Part shown: positions 38,111 to 49,066 of the stretch, one piece after another | Layout: every line of letters begins with the position of its first letter | Position numbering within the stretch: position 1 is the stretch's first letter | Assembly (NCBI RefSeq): GCF_027409185.1 | Contig: NC_084472.1 | Location: forward strand, 47,541,427-47,605,426 | DNA: 64,000 nt | From: Cynocephalus volans | Lineage: Eukaryota; Chordata; Mammalia; Dermoptera; Cynocephalidae | Reading direction: 5' to 3' | Notes under the pieces: generated by a model | What the model saw: only the letters and a program-made list of their open reading frames with translations | Told to the model about the DNA's origin: nothing | The model's database searches: none | Translations under genes and position numbers: made by a program

Positions 38111-39510
38111 TACATCCTGTAACTTTTTGCACTTTTTACTTTTTTTCTCCTATGACTGGATAATTTCAAAAGACTTCCTTTGTGTTCACAGATTCTTTTT
38201 TCTGCTTGATCAAGCCTGCTTTTGATGCTTTCTATTGCATTTTTTATTTTATTCACTGTATTCTTCAGCTCCAGAATTTCTGTTTGCTCTTTTTTTTATT
38301 ATTTCTACCTCTTTCTGGAACTTGTTTTGCACAGGTATTATTTTCCTGAGTCATCATTCTGTGTTTCCTTGTAGCTCACTCAATTTACTTAGAATTATTA
38401 TTTTGAATTCCTTGTCAGACAATTTGTAGTTCTTCATTTCTTTGGATTGTTACTGGAAAATTATTTTTTCCTTTGCTGGTGTCATGCTTGTTGTATTTTG
38501 CATGTTCTTTGTGATCTTATGTTACTTTCTTCACATTTCAAGAAGCAGTCACCTCCTCCAGTCTTCACAGACTGGCTTTGGGAGAGAAACATCTTCACCA
38601 GTCAGCCCAGTTAGGAATTCTGAGCTTCTTTCAAATCTTTTCTAAGGATGCAACCATTTTACACTTCTTATTCTCTCTTGAGATGGATTCTTAAGATAAA
38701 GTTCCTTCTCTTAATTCTGCAGGGCCAACCAGGTACTGAGATTCTTCCATTTGTTTTCCCTGGGGCAGTACCTTGATATGCACAAGGTATTTTTTTTTTT
38801 TACCTTTTTCTGTTCTACAGAGTTGAGCTGGCTATCCACCATGCTTGCAAGCTTTCTGCAAAGGCTTGCACTTGTAGTCCATGGGGGCATGTGTGGAGAG
38901 CTGGCCATCGTTCAGGGTGGGGTGGGGGAGAGTGGTTAGGTGTACAGTATATTGGGGTATCTGTGGGCCAATTGGGGAGTCCATAGGCTAGGCACTCCAA
39001 GTATCTAAGAGGCAAACTTCCTGATGAAACAGTTAGTAGGAATAATGGCCCTTTGTTGAGATCCCAGCCCTGGATACTGTAAGTCTCTGCCTCTCTTTTC
39101 TGCTCCCAGCATCTCCAAACCACTCAGCCCTTCCAATCACTATTCTGAGTGGAGCAAGAAAGAAGTGGTTCTTTAGGGGCTGTGTCCCACATGGCTAGGA
39201 AAGATGGGTGCTCTCTCACTATACTCTCACTTTCCCTCATAGGATAAATTATGGGACAAAGGAGTCTCTCTTGACACTGAGCTGAGCCACCTTGATGAAG
39301 GGGTTATGTATGTAAAGTGATACTGTTCTTACACTCTTCAGTATGTTTATTCTCAGCTATTTTGCTCCAGTGATTTGGTAAAACTTCTTCACTAGACTCC
39401 AGGACTCCCACAAAGTTACTCTCATCCATAAGTGATTGTCAAAATCGATGCTCTCTGGAGAGATGGCAATCATTTTATACCATCATCTTGACTTTTCTTT
39501 TTCATCATTA

Positions 39511-41392
39511 TCAAATACACCATTTTTGGTTAATTTCAAATATTTTACCAGAAGACAAAGTTAGTAATACTGTTATTACAATGAAATAGCTCCTTGAACC
39601 CTGTTTTATTCAACAATATTGATCTTGCTTTGCAGTTCTGTACTGCCATTTCCACATGATACTGCAGATCCATCAAGCCACCCATCAGTACCAGCTTTCA
39701 ATGCCTCTCTCAAAGTTTGTTATTGTGCTTTGTTGATGAAGACTTCAAATAAAAGTCTTATCCAGGGTATGCAGGAAAATGTGGGCAATAACTGATTTTT
39801 TTGGACATCCTAATGCACTATTCTGAATTTTTAGTGCAAAGGTTGAACAACACATCTTATGATCACTTTTTCCCTTAAACTTTTAGGCTATTGTCACTGC
39901 ACCCTAGAATACAATCTTTTGATATTTTCAGCACGTTTACATTCCACACAATTCCACCAGTGGGAAGGAAGGACAATGGCCCTTTGTTCATAGTGAGAAA
40001 GGCATTTCCATTTGCACAAGGAGTGCACATCCTTCACCCAGCAGGGTATGAGACCAACTTAAAAGGGTCAGTTGTTATTGAGAAGCCATAGTCTCAAAAG
40101 CTTCAGGGAGATAAACATGACTATTCCAAAGAGTCTTCCTCAATTATGGCACAAAGACTGTGGAGAAAGTGAAAAAAATTCCTTGTTGATTTGAAACTGC
40201 CAGTAGCAGAGGTAGCACTGTCACTATAAGAAATATTTATCACCATTCTTATCTGCTACCACTTGCCCTGCCTCCAAGTGCTAAGATCAGAGGCAGATTG
40301 TGGTTGGAATGCAGAGGGCCCAGAGGACAGGCATATAGGCCTACTCATATAGTTCAAACCCAAGGATCTATGGTAGAGGGTCAATAGCCCAGAGTCCTGA
40401 ATTTGTCCAGTGTCCAATGTGAGTGAGAGTCACTCCAAATCAATGTTTTAGCACTGCTCTGGCAGCTCAGTCTCATGCAATCACCCACAGGAAGTGCTAT
40501 GTCAGTCAGCTAGAATAATCTTACTCTCCTAGAACTGAGGCTCAACCACAGGGCCCTGGGATGAACACATAAATACAATCTTGGGGCATCTGGTTGACCC
40601 AATGCACAGCAAGTTTAGAGAGTCAGGAGATTCTGAATGAGAAAAATGGGGACTAGGGACCCTGGCTCAGTTGGCACTGCTATCTCCAGCTGTTCTGAAG
40701 CCACCAGAAAGAGTCAGGCAATTTTTACAGACTCTCCAAAATGTACAGCCATCTGAAGTAGGGAGCCAGGGCAGAGACATTTGCTTGTTTGGTCCAAGAA
40801 TGGTACTGCCTCTTTTCAATTATTCTCTTCAAGAAGCAAGAAATGCCAATAGGCTGACCTTAGACTCCAGTCTCCCTCTAAAACTCCTCCAAGAATTATT
40901 ATAAACTGTATTGTAAACTTTCAGTGAAACCCATTTTTTTTGCCACTGTTATAGGCATTGGGGGATACAGAAATGAAAAATATTTCCAGAACTTTAAAAA
41001 AGCATATGTATCCTATTTATTCTGTCTGATAATTAGTTGGCAGAACTAACTCAGACTAAGATGTTAATCCTGATAATATCTTAATTCCAGATAATGCACT
41101 TTTATTTAACAAGATCCTTTTTAATGCCTTAATACAAAATTGTAACTTCCTGTGACTATGCTTGTTGAAACATGTAGATTCACAATTAACTGGCCACAGA
41201 GCAACGTTGATCTCCAGCCACTTATAGGGGATTATCATTTTAAGTTTACCCACCTGAATACATCTTAAAAACCCAACTAAGAGAAGCAATATTTAATTAG
41301 GATTTTTGGGGGGTGGGGAGGGGGTGTATACTTACAGCCCATGCAGTTTTCTAGATACTCCAACGTCTATCCCTGAATTATAACAGATAATT
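39511..41392. other. Unannotated intergenic sequence
   Basis: 1.9 kb with moderate GC in 39.9-40.9 kb but no recognisable domain or repeat. Two short frames (39891-40091 and 40671-40904) have no family features. The block at 40.2-40.9 kb could be an old, unrecognised repeat. Confidence 0.4.
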
Positions 41393-41404
41393 AAGAAGCC
41401 ATGT

Positions 41405-41617
41405 TAAACCATAGGATTTTTCCCAAGAAATGTGCTTTTAATTGGAAGTGCATGTCTGTCTCGAGGAGTTATCCAATCAGCCCTGTTAGTATGACACTAC
41501 CGTTGTAACCTGGGGTGCACTCGAACTGAAATAAACTTATGGAAATAATTTTATATGGGACTTGGAAACAGAGATGTAATGCTGTGTAATAAAAGTACTA
41601 TTAAAAAAAATAAAAAG
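41405..41617 (+). pseudogene. Processed 3'-UTR retrocopy of an unidentified mRNA
   Basis: A 213-bp insertion bounded by perfect 12-bp duplications 'aagaagccatgt' at 41393-41404 and 41618-41629. It ends in an A-rich tail preceded by a proper AATAAA signal ('gtgtaataaaagtac'), with a second one upstream ('gaaataaactta'). It has no L1 or SINE features and no long frame, so it looks like the 3' UTR end of a polyadenylated mRNA copied by the L1 machinery and 5'-truncated. I do not recognise the parent gene. Confidence 0.8.
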
Positions 41618-41629
41618 AAGAAGCCATGT

Positions 41630-44600
41630 ACTTGAACTAAATCACGTTTCTGCATCCTGCCCTTCTCAGTCTCCAAAATAAGAGTTGCTCTTATTGGCTT
41701 TTGTTTTGACATCACATGATGAATCCAACTTTAGGAAAAAGGAGCCTAATTAAACTTGACATATTTTCTGAAAGGGTATTGTTAAAGATATTGTTTATCA
41801 AAATATATCCTTGTATAAGAATTTAGAACAGGAAAAAAATTAGTCCTAGTACAGATAAGAGCTCTAATTATTCTGAATAACCAATTGGCTTTTGTAAACA
41901 GAGTATAGAGACCAATATGCATATGTTTTGTTTACTGCTAGAAAACTCACAGCTAAGTGTAAGTCTCATTTTGAAAGAGACTTAATGGCATCATGGTGTG
42001 CCCTAAACTGACTTCAGATTCTATCTTGTTTTTACAGCCTATTTTCTTATCTCATCTTGCTTTTATTCAATTTTTATTTAATCTTTTGGTAATGTTTGCA
42101 ATTTATTTAATTTTATTTATTTATTTTAATTTTATTTTTTGGGGAACAAGGATGGTTACAAATAAGAAGACAGGACCAAAGTGTTTTAGTGAGATTTTTA
42201 GTTGTTATAGAAAATGCAGGCTTTGGGATTATACAGGTTTGAATCAACTATTACATATGTTTTAGCAAGATTCTTAACTTCATGTGGCATGTTCCAGAAG
42301 TGCCACAACTGCTGATTAACCCCATTCTCTTTGTTCCTAAGGCCATATTCTCTTTAGCTTTTCTATGCATGCAATGCTTTCCAACATGTGTTTCTGTGCT
42401 TGCCAAGTGAGGTAAGATAGTTTGAAAAATTTTTACTTAGAGATGAATGTCAACCTGAAAATAAAATCTGGAGATCCATATGAGATGTATTCTGCAAGAA
42501 AACTAGAAATGAGCTTCAACATTCCTCATTTATATTACGGTAAAGTACACATTTCTAAACCTTTAATTCACTATTCCACACCAGAATTCATAACCTATTC
42601 TGCTGCTTAATTTATACTACTAATTTAACTAGATTCAATCAAAAACGTAAGACAAAGCAGTTAATTTTTTGGCTGATATCAATACTTTCTCCTATTAGTA
42701 TAAACAGAAGCACTTCTCAGCAATATGCTATACATCAAAGAGATAGTGTCTATCCGTGCAAACAAACAAAAATAGTATATCAGAGCTTAACAAGTGTCTT
42801 CTATCTAATGAATGAATTTAGTTTCAAAGAATAGTAAACTTGTCAGAGGGAATTAAATGATATGTTGTACCAGGAATAACTTCTGTGTCTGGCATTTGTG
42901 TTAGGTTGTTAGTAAGAGGAAAACAGAACATGTGGACCTTGATAATAAACCTGTCTTTGATATTATTGTTAAGCTTGACTCTTCTAGAGATTAAAGTGGC
43001 AGGTAGTAAAATGTGTCATGCAGACATTAAATGTGATATTTTTGTTCTATTTTAAGTTTCTCATGGAAAATGGTTTTGTGATTGGTCTTTGAACAGCACT
43101 TTATTTATAATCCCATTTGCAACTTGGAGAGATTTCACCTCCAAAGGCGAGTGAGCACACTGCTCTGGCTTTTGTGATTCTGAAAATGTCACTGCTGTCA
43201 TTTGTCAAATACGCCTGAAATCTGCCTTTTCAATAAGTGACGTCTCCCACTCCTTTCGGGTGAAACTCTTCACTCTTTTTCTTTTTTTCTTTCAGAAGGA
43301 GAATTCTAAATAACAAGCAGATATTTGGATTCTGATGTTTTACAGTAGGAAAGAGAAATTAATTTCTTGTATATTAGAACTACTAAGTAGCAGTTATTTC
43401 AGTGCAACAGAATTAGACACATTGGACTTCTTTTATTTCAATTTTATCTTGGGATGAAATGTCATTTTATTGCATTCAGAAAATGGATTATGTTTCTTTA
43501 CACTTGAAAAATAATCTCACAGAGCAAGAGTTGCCCTCCCAATGCATGCAGCTTTTTCCCACTCCTCTGTGATTGATTCCCTTCTATTCTTTTCATAAAC
43601 CTCTGGAAAGGTTTTCCTTTTCCTTCTGCTTTTCTGTTAAACTTGACATGATTGCACTTTCTTCCCTGGGGCTGGGGATTTGCAGTCATGTCTTCAGGTT
43701 TACAACTAACTGACCTCTCTGTCTTTTGGCCCTCTGGCTTAACTTATCCAGTTCCAGGTTACATCATCTGTGAGATGTGAGCAGCATCTCTTCACATCAT
43801 GAAAGATGTTATGAGGATTAATTAATGTTTGCAGTACACATTAAAGCCCAAGCAGCAAGATGCTTATAAATTCAAAATACCACTATGTTAATAGCAGGCT
43901 CTGTTATGAGAAAGCTGCTAAACATAGCCCTTCCCCTCTCTGGAGCTCAGTGACCTTTCTATCTATCCTACTAATTCCATGGCATCTCCCTGAGGGGTAT
44001 TCTATGCCTCTCCGGCTTGGATCCACTTCTAACTTAATAAATGCAGCTAGCCTGGAAAACATGCACAGAAAAAAAGAAGGGATTTATTTATTTAAGTAAT
44101 GCTTGTTCACCTGGAACATAATAGCAGCTGGATTCCTGCTGAATCAAGAATCTATTTGTTCCAGCAGGTCTCCCAACATTGTTTATCAGTTTCATTCCCA
44201 CTAACAGAATTAGGCTCCCAAACCATTTCAAATCAGTTTTCTCTCCTTCATTTTGGAGGCTTTCAATTGAAGGGATACATTTAGCACGGTCATAGCCCAT
44301 TACTTACCAGAGGAATGGTGGCTTCTTCTTTGTCTATGCCAGAGTTGAGCTTTCTAAGAGAACCTCCTCTACCCGAGATATAAATTAATATGCAAATACC
44401 ATCTATTCTATATGGACTTTGGGAAATGGCAAGTTTTAAATCAGGTGCTTTGCAATTTCCTGGATATTACAGCCATGTGAGGTTTTTTGTTATTGTTTTT
44501 GTTTCTGTTTTTTGTTTGTTTGTTTGTTTTAAAGATGTCCTCATTATGAACTATTTCAGTCTGGTGGTCAAACTAAGATTTTAGATATAAAATCTTATTA

Positions 44601-45099
44601 CTTTAAAAAATTGACTTTATTTCAAAAAAAGTAATTTCTTAATTTCTTTTCACATTTTTAAAAAAATAATGAATGTGGGTTTAACTGAATTCAATCCACA
44701 TCTTTTGACTTATTCTCCATATGGCTGATGGCTCAGATAACTTACAATGTCATAACTGGGCTTGGTTAGTAGTGGGGCTCTCCAAACCAAAATGAAAAGT
44801 TAAGAGTTTATTTAGACCTTAAGGAAAAGAGAACAGGTAGCCGGTTCTAAAGTACTGATGGACATTCTATAAAGAAACATGCAAGGGTTGAATAGAACTG
44901 TGAAATACTCCCATAGAAGAGAGAATATTGAGGAAAATTCAGATGGAGTCCAAATCTAGAAGTGAGACAGGTGTTCATCAGAGATGCAGGTCTGTAGGTA
45001 GTACTGGGAATACCCAGAAGCAAGTATCTGGTCCCATAATTACTAAAGCTTCCTTCTCTCTACCCTACTACGTATGCAAAGCACCACGGTAAACACTAT
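41630..45099. other. Repeat-poor unannotated sequence
   Basis: 3.5 kb with little recognisable repeat beyond AT-rich low-complexity (42.09-42.14 kb). The part at 43.0-43.3 kb has even composition, with no repeat signature. I see no exon supported by frame plus splice signals. Confidence 0.4.
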
Positions 45100-45275
45100 T
45101 GGCATGCATTATCACATTCCATGTGGCAGGTATAATATTATCCTCATTACTCTGATGAAAAAAAAAAAACCAAGCACAGAAAAGATATGGTAATCTTAAG
45201 GTCACAAATCTAGGAAGTGGAGGGGCTAGGAGTCAAACCCAAGTGGTCCAGTTCTAGAGTATACTCTCTTGAAGG
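45100..45275 (-). mobile_element. MIR SINE (reverse)
   Basis: 'attatcctcattactctgatg', 'ggtaatcttaaggtcacaaatctaggaagtgg' and 'ggagtcaaacccaag' are the reverse complement of the MIR core ('ccccattttacagatgagg', 'ggtcacacagctagtaagtgg'). Confidence 0.8.
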
Positions 45276-45279
45276 AGCA

Positions 45280-45515
45280 CAGGGTACAGTGATTAAGAAC
45301 ATGTGCTGTGGAGCCACAGTTATGGTGTCTGTTTGACCTTGGGCAGGTTACTTAGCCTCTCTGTATCTCGGTTTCCTCATATGTAATAAGGAGATGATAA
45401 TAACACCCACCTTATAATGTTATTGACAGGATTAAACAAGGCAATACATATAAATCCTAAGAAGGGTCCTTGGTCCATAGCAAGTGAGCGATAAACATTA
45501 GTGATTGTTAAATTA
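45280..45515 (+). mobile_element. MIR SINE, nearly full length
   Basis: 'cagtgattaagaacatgtgctgtggagcc', 'tttgaccttgggcaggttacttagcctctctg', 'ggtttcctcatatgtaat', 'attgacaggattaaacaagg' and 'gcaagtgagcgataaacatt' follow the MIR consensus from head to tail. It lies immediately next to a reverse MIR (45100-45275), forming a head-to-head pair. Confidence 0.92.
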
Positions 45516-48334
45516 CAAGGGGACCAGCAATACAGAATAATCAAATGCTACCTTAGCTTACCAAAATAATTGAATGGAAATACAATTCTTGAGACATATA
45601 TAACAGGAGAAGTGGGAGGGTTTTGCACCTGCAAAACCTACATGTTGGAATTCTTCCAGCTGCAGTTCATGTTGGGGTTTTGGTGCTTACAGGATTCACG
45701 ACATATGATAGAGTTTATACATTTATTTATTTTTCCTCCTGATACCATAATAAAATGAAATCAAATTTTAAAAATAACTTAAATTCACAACAGTAACAAA
45801 AATAGAAGGGTGATGATCTGCAGATTAGAGATTCATGCAAATTCTGGAAGATTAGAAAGAGATGAAGCAGTGAGGATGGAAGAAATAGAGTGGTTGGAAA
45901 CTACAGTGAGAGATGTGCTGTCTAAAACAATAGCCAGGAGCCACGTGTGGCTATTGAGTCCCTGAAATGGGGCTGGTACGAATTGAGATGTGCCTTAAGT
46001 AAAAAACGCATACTAGATTTTGAAGATTCAGTGTGAAAAAAAGGATGTAAATTATCTCAATAATTTTTATCTTGATTACATATATTGAAACGATTTTAAA
46101 ATGTTTTGGGTAAATAAAATGTTCATAAAATTAATTTCACCCTTTAAAACTTTTTAATGTGGCTTCTAGAAAATTTAAAATTATACAGAATGCTGTTATT
46201 TGTGACTCTCATTGTATTTTTATTGGATAATTCTGCTCTTGTGTAGCCATGCGTAAGGTTTACTGAAAATTCCTAAAGAAATTCTTTTGTCTGAGGTATG
46301 TGATGTTAAGGAAGTTCAAGGTGAGAAGTTCATAACCAGGAATGTGTTTGAGGTCTATATAAGGAAAACCTGCTCTTTCCCTCCATTCTTCACCCCTGCA
46401 AGCAGATCAACCAGTCAGGCATGGATCCTAGAACAGCTGGGGAAACAGATACTTCTTTTCCAAAAAGCAGTGTCAAGGTACAGAAGGGGAATGGGATCAG
46501 GAAACAGGGCTAGAGGATAAAGCCCTCCCTATCCGGGCATTCAGAGTTTTCCCAACATAAATGCTACCTCACAGACATTCACCCCAAATCAAAGTTATCA
46601 ATTGATTGGTCCCAATGATGCTCCCAGAGATTCCCATCAGCGTTCCTATGAAATTAGTATATAAATAAACAATCACAGGTCACCGGATAGGAGGAAATTT
46701 GCATAATGAAAGAGAAAGATCAAGACAGAGTGAAGTAACATTAGAGGAAGAGGACACATTGGAGATCAAAAGAAAAAATTAAAACAAAGCAATCCTAATT
46801 AGTATGTCAGAGAGATTTAAGAAGATATTTTAGTGATAAAGAGCACGTTGCTTTTGTAAAAAGGAAAAATTTGATGTACCATATTTCCATAGTTCCATGA
46901 GATGCAACCAACAGTAGAAAATGGGGAAAGGTCACAGTCCCCTCTGTACTATCTTTGCCACTTCCTGTGAATCTGTAATGATTTCAAAATGAACAGTTCA
47001 AAAAAAAAAAAAAAAGAATCAATTTGACATAAGAAGGAGCTCCCAAAAAGTGTAAGTACGTACACTTCAAAATAAAAATAATCACAGAAAGTTTGGAAGA
47101 CAGAGTTGAGGAAGTCTTTTAGATCATACCATTGAACGGAAAAGAGGAAGCATGAAATTTGTCCATGGACGTGGACAATAATATTTTGCCGAACACTAAA
47201 ATTATTTACTTAATCTTAGTAGTGTAAGTATTGTTTATTGGTTCTCAAATTTTGGAGTTAACCTCTAAAAAATATCACAAATCATAATGTATGATTTTTA
47301 ACCACAAGGGGGATAAAATCACTGTGGCCGTAATTGTGACTCTGACTTTTTTTTTCCTCCTACACAGCCATGATAGTATGGAATTTTACCAGAAGTCACA
47401 GCTCTTGTTTATTTTTCTCATATTCTTTGTCTGTCTTCCTCCATCTCTCAGTCTCTTGGTCTCCTTTCATCCGAGAGGCAGTGAGACCAGAAGTTTTAGT
47501 CCTCTCCAAAAGGACCTGGCCTTGTTAGCCTTAACCAGCTCTGTGCTAGGATCTGGGGAGGTCGTGGGTGGCAGCATGGTAGATGACATGGGCGTATTTA
47601 GTCCCACTGGCTGTGTGGTCTAATTCTTTTCCTTTAACTGCGTTATGCTCATATTTACATCAAATCATGCAGGCCAAACTTGGGTAAAAAAAATTGTTCA
47701 AGGATTCCAGACCAACACACATCGTTTCTGCACTGATATATTGGGATTCAATAATCAAGACATGCTTTGACTTCCTATGTTTGTTTTTTGTAAATTTGGT
47801 TTTCTTGTCCATAGGAAAACTCGCTAGGTCACAGTTAGACCTGGATATTTCTTGACCCAATAAAATAATACACCCCCTTGATAATACTCTAGTTTCCCTC
47901 AGCCCACTTTTATTTCTATCCCTAGGGTAACCAAAGTCTGTAACTCCTAATTAAATGCTTCTAGACCTATCATTGCTTATTGCCCTGATGACCAGGAACT
48001 CTTTTACTAATGCTATAAAACGCAGCATGGTTAGAAAGAGATGTCCGTGTCTCAATAATCACTTTCTATTCCATTGAGTAAGAGATGGAGGTGATGCCAA
48101 GAAGATACAGAGCTAAGATAACTTAATTGACATGAAGGCAATTTGCAAGTTCTTTTACGATATTATCAGAATTCTCCTGTTTGTCAGAGCCAAGATTAGG
48201 ACTTTCACAGACACCACCTTCCTGAGAAATGTGACTGTCTGCTCAGGTCCTAATTCTAACCTGATGCCTTTATGAAGCCCAAGTCTAAGAAAGACTCTGT
48301 AGTATAAATGGGGAAATGCACATACCCCTCTGTT
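45516..48334. other. Mostly unannotated intergenic sequence
   Basis: 2.8 kb with no supported gene. A 110-codon frame at 47291-47623 has a hydrophobic N-terminal stretch (residues 10-52) but no family motif, and no splice or promoter context. An L1M tail lies at 46.88-47.02 kb. Confidence 0.4.
46880..47015 (+). mobile_element. Old L1M terminal fragment
   Basis: 'cctctgtactatctttgccacttcctgtgaatctg' plus 'atttcaaaatgaacagttc' and an A15 tail match the end of L1MC/MD 3' UTRs, as also seen at 25.7 kb. Confidence 0.7.
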
Positions 48335-48455
48335 CCATAAAGTGTGGGTTATAATTGCCTCATTTTACAAATAAAGAAGCTGAGGCATAAAGAGGGCATG
48401 TGCTTTACATAAGTTTCTAAGGGCATGATTGTAACTAGAATCCCAGCCAGCTTCT
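48335..48455 (-). mobile_element. MIR SINE fragment (reverse)
   Basis: 'ttgcctcattttacaaataaagaagctgaggcataaagagg' is the reverse complement of the MIR 'cctcagtttcctcatctgtaaaatgggg' block. Confidence 0.7.
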
Positions 48456-48947
48456 TCTACACTCAACAACATACATACTGTTTTTCAAAGTGGCAATACT
48501 TGTTTCGGAAAAGAAATAACTTAAAAATTCCACAGTTCCTCAAAAATCAAAATGAGACTATTTATAATTCCAGACACCGAACAAGGAAAACTCTAATCTT
48601 TGCCTCTTTTGTGTCAACAGATTAATGTGCCCAATTTCTTCAGTGTGAAAAGCTTCTCCACTGACTTCTCTTCTGTCTGTGCTCAAGGGATCTTACCAGA
48701 GCCCACACTGTTTTTCCAAACCTTCTTCTTTGTCTTAAATGGGAAAGTGGCCAGACAACACCCTAAGAAATTCCAATTCAGGAGGTTGCCCCTAAGATTT
48801 TTAAAAAATCATGTATTGCCAGAAGATTCTGATGTGAGTCTGTAGGGTATAGTCTGAGCAACTTTATACCAGTCTCTGAGCTCCATCAAGATCTGCATCT
48901 ACTAAATCTTATTCACATAAGCACATAGTGAAAACCACGATATTTTA

Positions 48948-49056
48948 GGCCGGCCCGTGGCTCACTCGGTAGAGTGCAGTGCTGATAACACCAAGGCCAC
49001 GGGTTCGGATCCTATATAGGGATGGCCGGTTTGCTCACTGGCTGAGCGTGGTGCTG
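48948..49056 (+). mobile_element. Tail-less CYN SINE dimer with TSD
   Basis: A full first monomer ('ggccggcccgtggctcactc', anticodon loop 'gctgataac', B box 'gggttcggatcc') is followed by the start of a second monomer ('ggccggtttgctcactggc') that stops at 'gtggtgctg'. Perfect 10-bp duplications 'acgatatttt' lie at 48937-48946 and 49057-49066. There is no A-rich tail: the SINE body joins the duplication directly. This is the best-preserved CYN copy in the window and shows the dimeric structure of the family. Confidence 0.88.
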
Positions 49057-49066
49057 ACGATATTTT

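Noticed and set aside
47291..47623. 110-codon frame with a hydrophobic start, resembling a small membrane protein
   Set aside because: No family motif, no promoter or splice evidence, and a T-rich stretch gives hydrophobic residues by chance.
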